From: Candidatus Amphrikana amoebophyrae
Lineage (GTDB): Bacteria; Chlamydiota; Chlamydiia; Chlamydiales; JACRBE01
NCBI GenBank assembly: GCA_030408475.1
Contig: JAUHQG010000047.1
Coordinates: 1-34,573, forward strand
Length of the DNA stretch: 34,573 nt
Direction: 5' to 3'
Shown here piece by piece: positions 25,323-33,354 of the stretch. How positions within the stretch are numbered: position 1 is the first letter of the stretch; each line of letters starts with the position of its first letter. The notes beneath the pieces are model-generated. The model did no database searches. It saw nothing but the letters and a program-made list of their open reading frames with translations, and was not told the DNA's origin. Both the position numbers and the translations under genes were made by a program.

Positions 25323-25352
25323 ATTATAACACAATTTCATATCATAATGTAA
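25323..25352 (-). promoter_or_regulatory. Extended -10 promoter for the accessory gene at 24039
   Basis: On the minus strand TTACAT (25347-25352) lies 18 bases from TATAAT (25323-25328), with TG one base before the -10. The start point near 25316 gives a leader of about 24 bases to the ATG at 25292. Confidence 0.55.
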
Positions 25353-25413
25353 GGACTTTCTTCAATTCTAAAAATCTCATAAAGCGCTTATTGTAAGCAC
25401 CTTAACCATTTGA

Positions 25414-25432
25414 ATGTAAAGCAGCTTTACAT
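25414..25432. repeat. Family-1 palindrome, copy 2
   Basis: ATGTAAAGC-A-GCTTTACAT is identical to the copy at the tsp stop except for the central base. A further half-like GGCTTTACA sits 15 bases downstream. Together with copy 1 it brackets the accessory gene, its promoter and terminator. Confidence 0.75.
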
Positions 25433-25565
25433 AAGGTTCTGGCTTTACACATGAATTTAGAGCTTTTAAAGGAAAGTAAAGAGGAGAGGAGAAAGCGTGG
25501 TTTAGAAAGACAAAAATTATTGATTAATGTATGTTAGAGCCTCAAAGAACAGAAGGAAATAGCAT

Positions 25566-27077
25566 ATGACACCTCCTCGCGTACGAATAGCCCCATCACC
25601 TACAGGGGATCCTCATGTAGGAACAGCTTACATGGCAATATTCAACATGATATTTGCCCGTCATTATGAAGGGGGCAAATTCATCTTACGCATAGAAGAT
25701 ACAGACCGCAAACGATCTAGATTGGAATATGAGAAGACTGTATTTGATGCATTAAAGTGGTGTGGTATTGAATGGGACGAAGGCCCTGATATAGGAGGTC
25801 CATATGGACCTTATCGTCAATCAGAGCGTTATGACATTTATAAAGAGTACTGTCAAAAGCTACTTGATTCTGGCCATGCTTACAAATGCTTTGCGACGGC
25901 AGAAGAGTTAGCAGAAATGCGCGAAGTGAATGCGAAATTAGGAAAAAAGATTGGCTACGATCGTCGTTATCGCAATTTATCCCCTGAAGAAATTCAGAAG
26001 CGCTTATCAGAAAATCAATCCTATGTAGTTCGCTTAAAAATACCCCTTACAGGTGAATGTGTTTATGAAGATGCAGTAAAAGGTCGAATGACGACTCCTT
26101 GGGCAGATGTAGATGATCAAGTTTTGCTTAAATCAGATGGGTTCCCTACCTATCATTTAGCTAATGTAGTGGATGATTATTTGATGAAGATTACACATGT
26201 GATTCGCGGAGATGAGTGGATGAGTTCAACTCCAAAACATGTCTACTTATATGAAGCTTTTGGTTTCCAAGCGCCTATATTCATGCACATGCCACTATTA
26301 CTTGGAGCTGATGGGCGTAAATTATCAAAGCGCAAAAACCCCACCTCAATAGATTATTATAAAGAAACGGGCTTTTTACCTGAGGCTTTTGCTAATTTTC
26401 TTACATTAATGGGCTATAGTATGCCTGAAGATAAAGAAATCTATACCGTAGAAGAGATAGTCAAAAACTTTGATCCGAAACGGATTGGAAAATCAGGCGC
26501 CTTTTTTGATGTGAGTAAACTAGATTGGCTAAACCAGCAATACATAATTAATCACTATTCTGAAGATCAACTCATGGCAAAACTAAAAAGTTGGGCGTTT
26601 AATGATGAGATGTTCTCTAAGTTAATGCCATTATGCCATACTCGTATCAAGCGATTGTCGGAATTTATGGAACTTTGTGGATTTTTCTTCATCGATATCC
26701 CTGAATATAATGAGCAATTTCTTTGCCCTAAAGGGTTAACTCCAGAACAAACTAGCTTTATTCTTCAATCATTTATCTGGAACTTAGATAATCGAGAAGA
26801 TTGGGGAAGGGAAGGAATACAACAAGCTTCATTTGAAATAGCAGAGCTATTTAAAGTGAATCACAAAAAAGTAATTATGAAAATTTTATTTGCATCTGTC
26901 ACAGGCAAATTACAAGGTCCTCCATTCTTTGATTCCTTTGCCATTTTAGGTAAATCAAGAACGCGAGCTCGCCTCTTAAAAGCGATTGAGTTTTTAGGCG
27001 GTTTGTCTAAGAAAAAACTGACCGATTTATTGCATCACTACGAAGCATCAACTTGTAATGAATTAGTGGGCAAATAG
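25566..27077 (+). CDS. gltX: Glutamyl-tRNA synthetase
   Basis: Class I aminoacyl-tRNA synthetase of 503 residues that charges tRNA-Glu, and in chlamydiae also tRNA-Gln for later amidation. The HIGH-type motif is [16 protein letters not shown] at residues 6-21, and the KMSKS-type motif is KLSKRK near residue 257. The zinc-binding cysteines of some bacterial enzymes are not evident. The C-terminal anticodon-binding helices end with [12 protein letters not shown]. An AGAAGGAA ribosome-binding site lies before the ATG. The stop codon falls at the start of the right arm of a hairpin shared with the convergent lipoprotein gene. Order with euo, recJ and secDF resembles Chlamydia, apart from the tsp and accessory insertions. 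Confidence 0.96.
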   Translation: MTPPRVRIAPSPTGDPHVGTAYMAIFNMIFARHYEGGKFILRIEDTDRKRSRLEYEKTVFDALKWCGIEWDEGPDIGGPYGPYRQSERYDIYKEYCQKLLDSGHAYKCFATAEELAEMREVNAKLGKKIGYDRRYRNLSPEEIQKRLSENQSYVVRLKIPLTGECVYEDAVKGRMTTPWADVDDQVLLKSDGFPTYHLANVVDDYLMKITHVIRGDEWMSSTPKHVYLYEAFGFQAPIFMHMPLLLGADGRKLSKRKNPTSIDYYKETGFLPEAFANFLTLMGYSMPEDKEIYTVEEIVKNFDPKRIGKSGAFFDVSKLDWLNQQYIINHYSEDQLMAKLKSWAFNDEMFSKLMPLCHTRIKRLSEFMELCGFFFIDIPEYNEQFLCPKGLTPEQTSFILQSFIWNLDNREDWGREGIQQASFEIAELFKVNHKKVIMKILFASVTGKLQGPPFFDSFAILGKSRTRARLLKAIEFLGGLSKKKLTDLLHHYEASTCNELVGK

Positions 27078-27087
27078 CCCACTAATT
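27061..27087. terminator. Perfect 11-base inverted repeat shared by gltX and the lipoprotein gene
   Basis: AATTAGTGGGC-AAATA-GCCCACTAATT spans the stop codons of both convergent genes. It can form the same hairpin in either transcript. No strong T run follows on either side, so termination is likely but not certain. Confidence 0.6.
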
Positions 27088-27240
27088 GTACTCCTTTCCC
27101 CCTTTGGTCGGAACTAACTTGGTTGTTGTTTTGATAGGTTTATCATTTCTAGATATAGCGTAGCTTGAAGATTGATATCCCCCTGTACAGCCAGCTAATA
27201 AAACCAAGCAAATGGCTAACCCCAAAAATGCAGCTCTCAT
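27082..27240 (-). CDS. Small lipoprotein (52 residues)
   Basis: A short frame starting MRAAFLGLAICLVLLAGC. The hydrophobic stretch ends in LLAGC, a clear lipobox with Cys18, so the mature protein would be about 35 residues anchored by lipid. It continues TGGYQSSSYAISRNDK and ends in GGKEYN. The GGGGGAG ribosome-binding site six bases from the ATG is strong. It lies next to gltX, near where Chlamydia has the small cysteine-rich lipoprotein gene omcA, but only one cysteine is present, so equivalence is by position only. It follows the L,D-transpeptidase-like gene on the same strand after an 82-base gap. Confidence 0.7.
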   Translation of the reverse strand: MRAAFLGLAICLVLLAGCTGGYQSSSYAISRNDKPIKTTTKLVPTKGGKEYN

Positions 27241-27322
27241 TGAACTCCCCCTTTTTTCTTAACATACCAAATCTCTACTGTTTTGTAAAGAAATAGATAG
27301 ATTGTAACTCACTGCAACTAAG

Positions 27323-28057
27323 TTAGTTAGGAAGCTCCCAAGAGGTTTTTATTTGATCATAGATGTGAATAGGGAGTTGAATAATCAAAGGGTGATGATC
27401 AGGTTTAAGCCAATTAATGATGTAAGTAATTTCATTGGCATTCATAGCAGTAGATCCACTGGTCCCGAAATCAACAAACTGCCACACCTGCAGGAAGCTA
27501 CAAGAGCCTCTTTTTGGCAATCGCCCTTCATTGTGATCAATGACAAGGCCTCTTAAATAGAAAGGGTTAAGGCTCATGATTTCAGATTGAGTCCAATCTG
27601 GACTTGCGACCATAGTGGAATCAATAATTTTATTATAATATAGGGATTTTGGATCATTTATAGCGAGAGTTGAACAGGTGATAGAGATATAAGGCCACCG
27701 CAATTCTTTAATATGCCTTCTATCGGTATGACCAAAAGCCGTTCCGAGGGTGAATACACCTGCTGGAGATTTTAGATCCCCCTCCTTTTTGACAGGTCCT
27801 CTCATCTGAGGATGGCGGCCGATGCCCCAAGCCATCCCTTTTTGCCCAACGACAACATTAACTCCTCTATGAACATTTTTCCAATTACCATTGTTATCTC
27901 GTTCAAACAAGTTGAGTTCGCCCTGTTTTTGATCCCAATTTTCAGTTTTTACCACAATAATTTGCTTTGCTTTAGCAATAGAATTAACAACTTTTGGTAG
28001 AGCTGTAAAGCCAGAAACAGAAGTTAGACAACAAATTAATAAAAATAAATATCGCAT
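27323..28057 (-). CDS. YkuD-type L,D-transpeptidase family protein with Ser in place of the catalytic Cys
   Basis: A 244-residue exported protein with a signal peptide (MRYLFLLICCLTSVSGFTAL). It matches the L,D-transpeptidase subgroup with KSPAGVFTLGTAFGH, VIDHN (His175) and RGSCSFLQVW, followed by FGTSGSTAMNANEI. In that subgroup the last block is, as I recall, a GCTAM motif whose Cys is the nucleophile. Here codon 202 is TCT for Ser. The remaining His and the fold blocks are intact. The family forms 3-3 peptidoglycan cross-links or attaches proteins to the wall. This one may be inactive, altered, or use another residue such as Cys186. It is divergent from the cysJ-like gene. Confidence 0.85.
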   Translation of the reverse strand: MRYLFLLICCLTSVSGFTALPKVVNSIAKAKQIIVVKTENWDQKQGELNLFERDNNGNWKNVHRGVNVVVGQKGMAWGIGRHPQMRGPVKKEGDLKSPAGVFTLGTAFGHTDRRHIKELRWPYISITCSTLAINDPKSLYYNKIIDSTMVASPDWTQSEIMSLNPFYLRGLVIDHNEGRLPKRGSCSFLQVWQFVDFGTSGSTAMNANEITYIINWLKPDHHPLIIQLPIHIYDQIKTSWELPN

Positions 28058-28071
28058 AGAGAATCCCTCAC

Positions 28072-28099
28072 TTTACATTCATTAATTTTGGTGTATAAT
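28072..28099 (+). promoter_or_regulatory. Promoter for the cysJ-like gene
   Basis: TTTACA (28072-28077) and a perfect TATAAT (28094-28099) are 16 bases apart. The ATG follows about 35 bases after the -10 box. Confidence 0.6.
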
Positions 28100-28134
28100 A
28101 CTCTCCATATTAACGTCTATAAGAAGAGAATATT

Positions 28135-29250
28135 ATGGAGACTTCGCGCTCTAATCCTTTTATTTCCAAGATCAAATCAAGAACTTTGCTTAATAAAGAA
28201 GGCTCTTCTAAAAGTACATTTCATGTAGAGCTGAGCGCCCACCCAGACCTTTTATATTCTCCTGGAGACTCATTAGCCATATTGCCTCACTATTCAAAAG
28301 AAAGAATCACCTCCCTTTTAAAACTTTTTAACTCAAACGACTCTTTCCAATATAAAGATGAAACCCTTCCTTTAGAGCAACTACTAAAATCAAAGCTCAA
28401 TCTTGATACATTTACAAAAAAATTTCTACGAGCTCTCTCTTCACAAGACATAGACAATCAATCTGTTATGCAAGAACTTCTAACGGATAGTGAAAAATGC
28501 AAAGCATTTATAAGCGAACATATATTAGAAAGCGCCCTATCTTTTTTTAATCCTAAAAACCCTGACATCCAAGAATTGATTTCCTCTTTAGCGCCTATAC
28601 TGCCAAGAATGTATTCAATAGCCTCATCAAAACTGGAACACCCCAATGAGATTCATCTCACGATAGCCACCTTTACTTATAGAAAACAAGACAAAGTGTG
28701 TTCAGGTCTTGGATCAAATTTTCTCTGCTTTTGCGCAAAAGAAGAAGAAACAGATATACCGTACTATATCCATAAATCACCTAATTTCAAGCTACCCTTA
28801 TCCCATTCAACAGATATCATAATGGTAGGGCCTGGAACAGGAATTGCGCCATATCGCGCCTTTTTACAAGAGAGGCGAGCTCAAAACTCAACTGGCAAAC
28901 ATTGGCTATTTTTTGGAGATCGCAATAGAAGTACAGATTTTTACTATGAAGATTTCTTCGATCAATTTAAGTCAACTCACCATCTTGATATAGATTTAGC
29001 ATTTTCAAGAGACCAAAAGCAGAAGATATACGTTCAAAATAAAATGGATAAGCAAAGAAAAAAACTTTGGGATTGGTTAAAAAACGGGGCTCATCTTTAC
29101 ATTTGTGGAGATGCGAAGCAAATGGCGCGAGATGTGCAAAATACTATACAATCGATTGCACAATCTGAAGGGAAACTCTCTGAAGCTGAAGCCAAAGAAT
29201 TTATGAGAAGTTTAAGAAAAGAAGGAAGGCTTAATCTAGATGTTTACTAA
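28135..29250 (+). CDS. cysJ: FAD/NADPH-binding reductase, CysJ-like sulfite reductase flavoprotein without flavodoxin domain
   Basis: A 371-residue flavoprotein reductase of the CysJ/cytochrome P450 reductase type. The FAD part shows PGDSLAILPHYS near residue 42 and RMYSIASS near 161. The NADPH part shows GPGTGIAPYRAFLQER near 232, WLFFGDRNRSTDFYYE, and HLYICGDAKQMARDV, and the chain ends LNLDVY, the usual aromatic end. The N-terminal FMN flavodoxin domain of full CysJ (about 600 residues) is missing, as in chlamydial CysJ. It would pass electrons from NADPH to an unknown partner, so a true sulfite reductase role is not shown. A good promoter lies directly upstream. Next to ispF, from which it is separated here by one accessory gene. 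Confidence 0.9.
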   Translation: METSRSNPFISKIKSRTLLNKEGSSKSTFHVELSAHPDLLYSPGDSLAILPHYSKERITSLLKLFNSNDSFQYKDETLPLEQLLKSKLNLDTFTKKFLRALSSQDIDNQSVMQELLTDSEKCKAFISEHILESALSFFNPKNPDIQELISSLAPILPRMYSIASSKLEHPNEIHLTIATFTYRKQDKVCSGLGSNFLCFCAKEEETDIPYYIHKSPNFKLPLSHSTDIIMVGPGTGIAPYRAFLQERRAQNSTGKHWLFFGDRNRSTDFYYEDFFDQFKSTHHLDIDLAFSRDQKQKIYVQNKMDKQRKKLWDWLKNGAHLYICGDAKQMARDVQNTIQSIAQSEGKLSEAEAKEFMRSLRKEGRLNLDVY

Positions 29251-29266
29251 ATAGCATTTTAATTTC

Positions 29267-30466
29267 CTATTTCTTTTCTACAGACATTAGCTTAGTAAAA
29301 ACTAAATCCAGATGCCTTATTTCTAAGTCAAATAAACCCTCATCAAGTTGAAGAGCTCTGATAAGCAGAGCCAGGCTTTCTAAGCTCGGAAGAATTGAAG
29401 AAGTTTGCATATTATACCAAGTAGCAAATGCATCTATTGACCGTCCAACATCAAAACACCTATCAAGAGAGCGCCCCACTACATTAAACCAAAACCTTTG
29501 ATCGTTAATCCCTTTCGATGATTTAAAATGAGTAGGAAAATGGGGTGCATTAAGGGGTTCATATAAAAATGCTTTATCTGCTAACTCGATGACGACTCCC
29601 TTAAAATACTCTTTATCGAGATCCCATAAATGATTGGCTAAAGAAGTTTCAAAATCTCTATAAGGGTCATAAGAGGCTAGTAATGCATGAAAGGCAGAAT
29701 CATGTATGGTCGTTGATAAGCCACTACATTTTTTTCTTCCATGTAAAAGAGAATTTTGCGGCAATACGTTGCTATCGACAGCAACAGTACGCATACTAGG
29801 ATCGCCAAGAAAATCACTCATTCTCATTGAATATCCTAAAGTTGGATAAAGAGTTACAGGATATGGCAAAACTGCATTATAGATCCTTTGAATAACAGGT
29901 ATGGATAAGCTAATAAAACAGCACTCATCTCGTTGAATAAAAGGTATGAAAGTTAAGACTTGGAACTCTTTCCATTCTAAAGATCTATCAGCTCTAGACC
30001 GAATTGGAACAAAGCATACTAATTTTTCCAAACCTGAAAGATCATCAAAAGTAAGATCAATAATACTTTTTTGTCCTAATGACATAACCACATGATTAAA
30101 ATCATCTTTGTTATCAACTGAGCCAATAGTTACTTTGCTCTCCCCTGATAAACATAAATCGAGATGGGATGCTGCTGCTAATTGCATGGGAGTGATTAAT
30201 TTTTTCTCGTGTCCATAAAAAGCAAATTTCATCCAATCTTTAATTTCAAAAAGGGGATTAGATAGATCACCACTTATAATAACAGTACAAACATCTTTTA
30301 AAACCGCATCACTTATCCCACGTACACTTTCCACATATTCATAAAGCTTTTTATTTTGAGCCGCGGTTATTCTAGATAGAATGCTCGTTCTTACTGGCGT
30401 TTCATCACTTTGTTTTTTTGTAGCGGTATCTTGTAGAGCGCCTACGCTCATTGTAATTGCAGCCAT
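29267..30466 (-). CDS. Accessory protein of unknown function, paralogue of the 24039 gene
   Basis: A 399-residue protein not assigned to a family. Alignment by eye with the 24039 product is good along most of the length. The strongest shared blocks are ILSRITAAQNKKL/IFSRMSAKDQNKL, SGDLSN, LSGLEKLV, and LLHGRK followed by IHDSAFHAL and YDPYRDFE (His242, His255, Asp256, His260, Asp267). The C-terminal 120 residues diverge. No signal peptide or membrane segment is seen. The start ATG has GGAGTAAAA before it. It begins 60 bases after ispF on the same strand and converges with cysJ, the stops lying 16 bases apart. Unlike its paralogue it has no copy of the 68-base 3' element in the small space behind it. 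Confidence 0.75.
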   Translation of the reverse strand: MAAITMSVGALQDTATKKQSDETPVRTSILSRITAAQNKKLYEYVESVRGISDAVLKDVCTVIISGDLSNPLFEIKDWMKFAFYGHEKKLITPMQLAAASHLDLCLSGESKVTIGSVDNKDDFNHVVMSLGQKSIIDLTFDDLSGLEKLVCFVPIRSRADRSLEWKEFQVLTFIPFIQRDECCFISLSIPVIQRIYNAVLPYPVTLYPTLGYSMRMSDFLGDPSMRTVAVDSNVLPQNSLLHGRKKCSGLSTTIHDSAFHALLASYDPYRDFETSLANHLWDLDKEYFKGVVIELADKAFLYEPLNAPHFPTHFKSSKGINDQRFWFNVVGRSLDRCFDVGRSIDAFATWYNMQTSSILPSLESLALLIRALQLDEGLFDLEIRHLDLVFTKLMSVEKK

Positions 30467-30526
30467 TTTTACTCCATTTTGAGCAAAAATATTAACCTAA
30501 ATCACTAATTTTTAACAACTAAAAAA

Positions 30527-31003
30527 TCATTCAACTGTAGTAATGATAGCAAAAGCTTGAAGTCCATCACCTCTAGCAAAATTCGATAATTCATCCCCGG
30601 AAGTAATAGTGAGTCCTACAGCATCCACTTGAATTCCCATTAGATTAGCCACATTTTGACGCATCTCCAATACTCTGTTTTGCATCCTGGGCCACTTAGC
30701 CTCAATGGTGACGGCTACATGGACAACCTTCTTATTACCAAGGGATTGAAGAGCTTTTTCTAAATAGACAGAAGAATCAGTAATCCCTTCATTATGGCAT
30801 AATTTAGGGGCAACCTCCCCTAATATATAGACATGAGTAATAGAAGAAATTGCATTGCAAATGGCGTGTAAAACGACATCGCCATCCGAGTCAGCATCTA
30901 GACCGTTGGCATCATCAAAGTGAAGGCCAGCGATAGTGCATTTTTTTTCTGTTTTCTCTTTAAGGAATCTATGAGAATCTTGTCCTATACCTGCTTTATA
31001 CAT
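30527..31003 (-). CDS. ispF: 2-C-methyl-D-erythritol 2,4-cyclodiphosphate synthase
   Basis: A 158-residue enzyme of the MEP isoprenoid pathway, supplying the precursors used by UppS. The metal ligands sit in GIGQDSHRF (Asp9, His11), and ADSDGDVVLHAICNAI holds the third ligand His. The C-terminal ITSGDELSNFARGDGLQAFA is the typical closing segment with the conserved Gly-rich turn. Length agrees with the family. In Chlamydia this gene is close to cysJ, as here, but with an accessory gene between. It is divergent from the ATP-grasp gene with only 35 bases between starts, which must hold both promoters. Confidence 0.94.
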   Translation of the reverse strand: MYKAGIGQDSHRFLKEKTEKKCTIAGLHFDDANGLDADSDGDVVLHAICNAISSITHVYILGEVAPKLCHNEGITDSSVYLEKALQSLGNKKVVHVAVTIEAKWPRMQNRVLEMRQNVANLMGIQVDAVGLTITSGDELSNFARGDGLQAFAIITTVE

Positions 31004-31038
31004 GGCAAAGATTATACCAATATACTACTCTGGATGCT

Positions 31039-32001
31039 ATGAAAAAGTTACATATAGCCAATATTCAAATAGAAATGGAGCAAGAGGTTACAAAACCTCA
31101 AACCTTAGAATCGTCATTTTTACTTCATCGTAATTTACTTCAGTTGCAACATTTACCCTCAATTTATAGCGATGACGCCTATTATATTTTAGGAGAAGAG
31201 TTTAAAGAGCCTCATATATTAGAGCCATGGGGCCATTCACCTCTGATTGCAGATTGGGCAAAAAAAAATGGTCATCATTATGATATGCCGAATCCCCAAG
31301 TGATGCGGCTACTATTATCAAAGAGATTTACCTTTGAGAATTGCCCACAACTACCTAACTCTAAGTTAATCCATTCTATTGATGATCTACACTTTGACCA
31401 CTACCCTATTATTCTTAAAACAGAGTATGGCTTTTCGGGGATTGGTAATAAAGTGTATCATGTAAAGCCAGAGATTAATGATCCTTTCATTGTAAAGGAA
31501 TTATCAGCAGGGCGAGTATTAATAGCTGAGCCATGGGTTAATATATCACTTAATTTTTCGACTCAATATGAAGTTGAAAGAGATGCTATTACTTGTTTAG
31601 GTACAACAAGAATAGAAAATAATAAGAGAGGCAATTATATCGCTACATATACGGGTGAAGAGTTTAAAAATCTCGATAAGCATTATGAGGAGAGTGAAAA
31701 ATTAATTAAGAAAATGCAACAAATGGGCTACTTTGGAAATGTCGGAATAGATGCCTATTTTTATGAAGGGAACCTTCACCCAGTTTGTGAAATGAATCCA
31801 AGAAAAACAATGTCTTATGTTGCTTTAAAAAAATGCCAAAATGAAAAAATGTGCTTTAGATATAACTCGCGAGGAGATAATGGTATAAAACTATTACCAA
31901 ATCGATTAGAGTACGCAAATAAAGAGTATCACTTCAAGTTAAACTTCTATGCATCAAAAGATTGGAACACATTTCAAGATAGAAGGGGGCACACCCCTTA
32001 A
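31039..32001 (+). CDS. ATP-grasp family ligase of unknown substrate
   Basis: A 320-residue protein with an ATP-grasp layout. The phosphate-binding loop appears as YPIILKTEYGFSGIGNK (Lys127, Gly131, Gly134, Gly136), the adenine hinge as VLIAEPWVN (Glu164), and the metal ligands as VGIDAYFYEG (Asp238) and VCEMNPRKTM (Glu251, Asn253). Such proteins join a carboxylate to an amine or thiol with ATP. The N-terminal part (ILEPWGHSPLIADWAKKNGH) is not a known signature to me. It overlaps the murA start by 53 bases and is followed by murA and the EpmB-like gene, so a role in cell-wall precursor or amino-acid ligation is a reasonable guess only. I know of no Chlamydiaceae equivalent in this place. Confidence 0.8.
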   Translation: MKKLHIANIQIEMEQEVTKPQTLESSFLLHRNLLQLQHLPSIYSDDAYYILGEEFKEPHILEPWGHSPLIADWAKKNGHHYDMPNPQVMRLLLSKRFTFENCPQLPNSKLIHSIDDLHFDHYPIILKTEYGFSGIGNKVYHVKPEINDPFIVKELSAGRVLIAEPWVNISLNFSTQYEVERDAITCLGTTRIENNKRGNYIATYTGEEFKNLDKHYEESEKLIKKMQQMGYFGNVGIDAYFYEGNLHPVCEMNPRKTMSYVALKKCQNEKMCFRYNSRGDNGIKLLPNRLEYANKEYHFKLNFYASKDWNTFQDRRGHTP

Positions 32002-33346
32002 AGGCTCAATCAAAGTAGCTGGAGCAAAAAATGCCATTACAAAGTTACTAGTAGCCTCACTTATTTCGGATAAAAAGTGTCGATTTACGAATGTACCCAA
32101 TATAAGCGAAGTAGAGATCAGTCTCCAATTATGTAGCGAAGTAGGAATGAAGTATGAGTGGGACAAGAAACTTGGAACACTAGAAGTGATCACAAAAGAA
32201 TTAAAATCGACCTATGTGTCGCAGCGTTTTTCAGGATCTAATCGAATTCCAATTCTTTTACTTGGCGCTCTATTAGGAAGAACAGATGAAGACATAGTAG
32301 TGCCTACAGTTGGTGGTTGTAATATTGGTAAAAGGCCTGTTAATTTTCATATTAAAGCTCTTGAAGACCTTGGTGCAACGATAGAATATCGCAAAATGAA
32401 AAAAGATGGAGCCTATTTTGCTCATGCACATTCTGGATTAGAAGGCGCTCTCATTAAATTACCTTATCCCTCTGTTGGGGCGACTGAAAATGCAATCCTT
32501 GGGGCAGTGAGTGCTAAAGGGACAACGATCATTAAAAACGCTGCTATAGAGCCGGAAATAGTTGATATTATTCTCTTTTTACAAAAGATGGGAGCTATTA
32601 TCCATGTTGATGTGAATCGAACGATCATCATCCAAGGAACCAAAAAATTTAATGAAGTGGACCACAAAGTTATTTCGGATAAAATTGAAGCAGCATCTTA
32701 TGCTATTGCAGCGATAGCAACAAAGGGTAAGATCTTTGTTGAAGGTGCTAATCAAGCTGATTTACTCATCTTCTTGAATCATTTAAGAGAAGTGGGTGGA
32801 GGATTTCGCGTCAAAGAGAATGGAATAGAATTTTTCTATCAAGGGCCATTAAAAGGTGGTATTCATATAGAGACGGATGTTCACCCTGGATTTATAACCG
32901 ATTGGCAACAACCATTTGTTGTTTTATTAACGCAAGCAGAAGGGAGTTCTGTTGTTCATGAAACGGTTTATGAAAATAGATTTGGCTATACAGAAACGCT
33001 AAAGGAGATGGGAGCAGATATCACTCTCTTTAATCAATGTCTAGGCAATAGACAATGCCGATTTAATGCCCATAATTTTGCCCATAGCCTTATTGTAAGA
33101 GGACCAACACCCTTAAGTGGTCAAATCATTCATATTCCCGATCTTCGGGCAGGATTTGCCTATATATTAGGGGCATTGATAGCGAAAGAGCCTTCAATAG
33201 TGACTAATACTCACTTTATAGATCGAGGCTATGAAAATATTGAACATAAGCTAACATCGCTTGGTGCTAAAATAGAAAGAGTATCAGCCTCATCTAGTAA
33301 AGAGATAGAAGAAATCCTAGCTCCTAAACTTCCATCTCTTGTATAA
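31949..33346 (+). CDS. murA: UDP-N-acetylglucosamine 1-carboxyvinyltransferase
   Basis: A 465-residue enzyme of the first committed step of peptidoglycan synthesis, transferring enolpyruvate from PEP to UDP-GlcNAc. Active residues are visible: AGAKNA (Lys27, Asn28), SNRIP (Arg99), GGCNIGKRP (Cys124, Arg129), GFITDWQ with the general-base Asp, and DLRAG with the late Arg. Cys124 aligns with E. coli Cys115, the fosfomycin target. C. trachomatis MurA has Asp there. The only suitable ATG lies inside the preceding ATP-grasp gene, 53 bases before its stop, with no clear ribosome-binding site, which suggests coupled translation. A 20-residue Ser/Glu-rich tail extends the usual C-terminus. Confidence 0.94.
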   Translation: MHQKIGTHFKIEGGTPLKGSIKVAGAKNAITKLLVASLISDKKCRFTNVPNISEVEISLQLCSEVGMKYEWDKKLGTLEVITKELKSTYVSQRFSGSNRIPILLLGALLGRTDEDIVVPTVGGCNIGKRPVNFHIKALEDLGATIEYRKMKKDGAYFAHAHSGLEGALIKLPYPSVGATENAILGAVSAKGTTIIKNAAIEPEIVDIILFLQKMGAIIHVDVNRTIIIQGTKKFNEVDHKVISDKIEAASYAIAAIATKGKIFVEGANQADLLIFLNHLREVGGGFRVKENGIEFFYQGPLKGGIHIETDVHPGFITDWQQPFVVLLTQAEGSSVVHETVYENRFGYTETLKEMGADITLFNQCLGNRQCRFNAHNFAHSLIVRGPTPLSGQIIHIPDLRAGFAYILGALIAKEPSIVTNTHFIDRGYENIEHKLTSLGAKIERVSASSSKEIEEILAPKLPSLV

Positions 33347-33354
33347 TAGACGTC

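Noticed and set aside
25293..25340. N-terminal 16-codon extension of the accessory gene at 24039
   Set aside because: It overlaps the TGTTATAAT promoter and lacks a ribosome-binding site; the paralogue begins where the shorter form does.
25451..25537. A 28-codon frame (MNLELLKESKEERRKR...) before gltX
   Set aside because: No ribosome-binding site and very short; a leader peptide cannot be supported.
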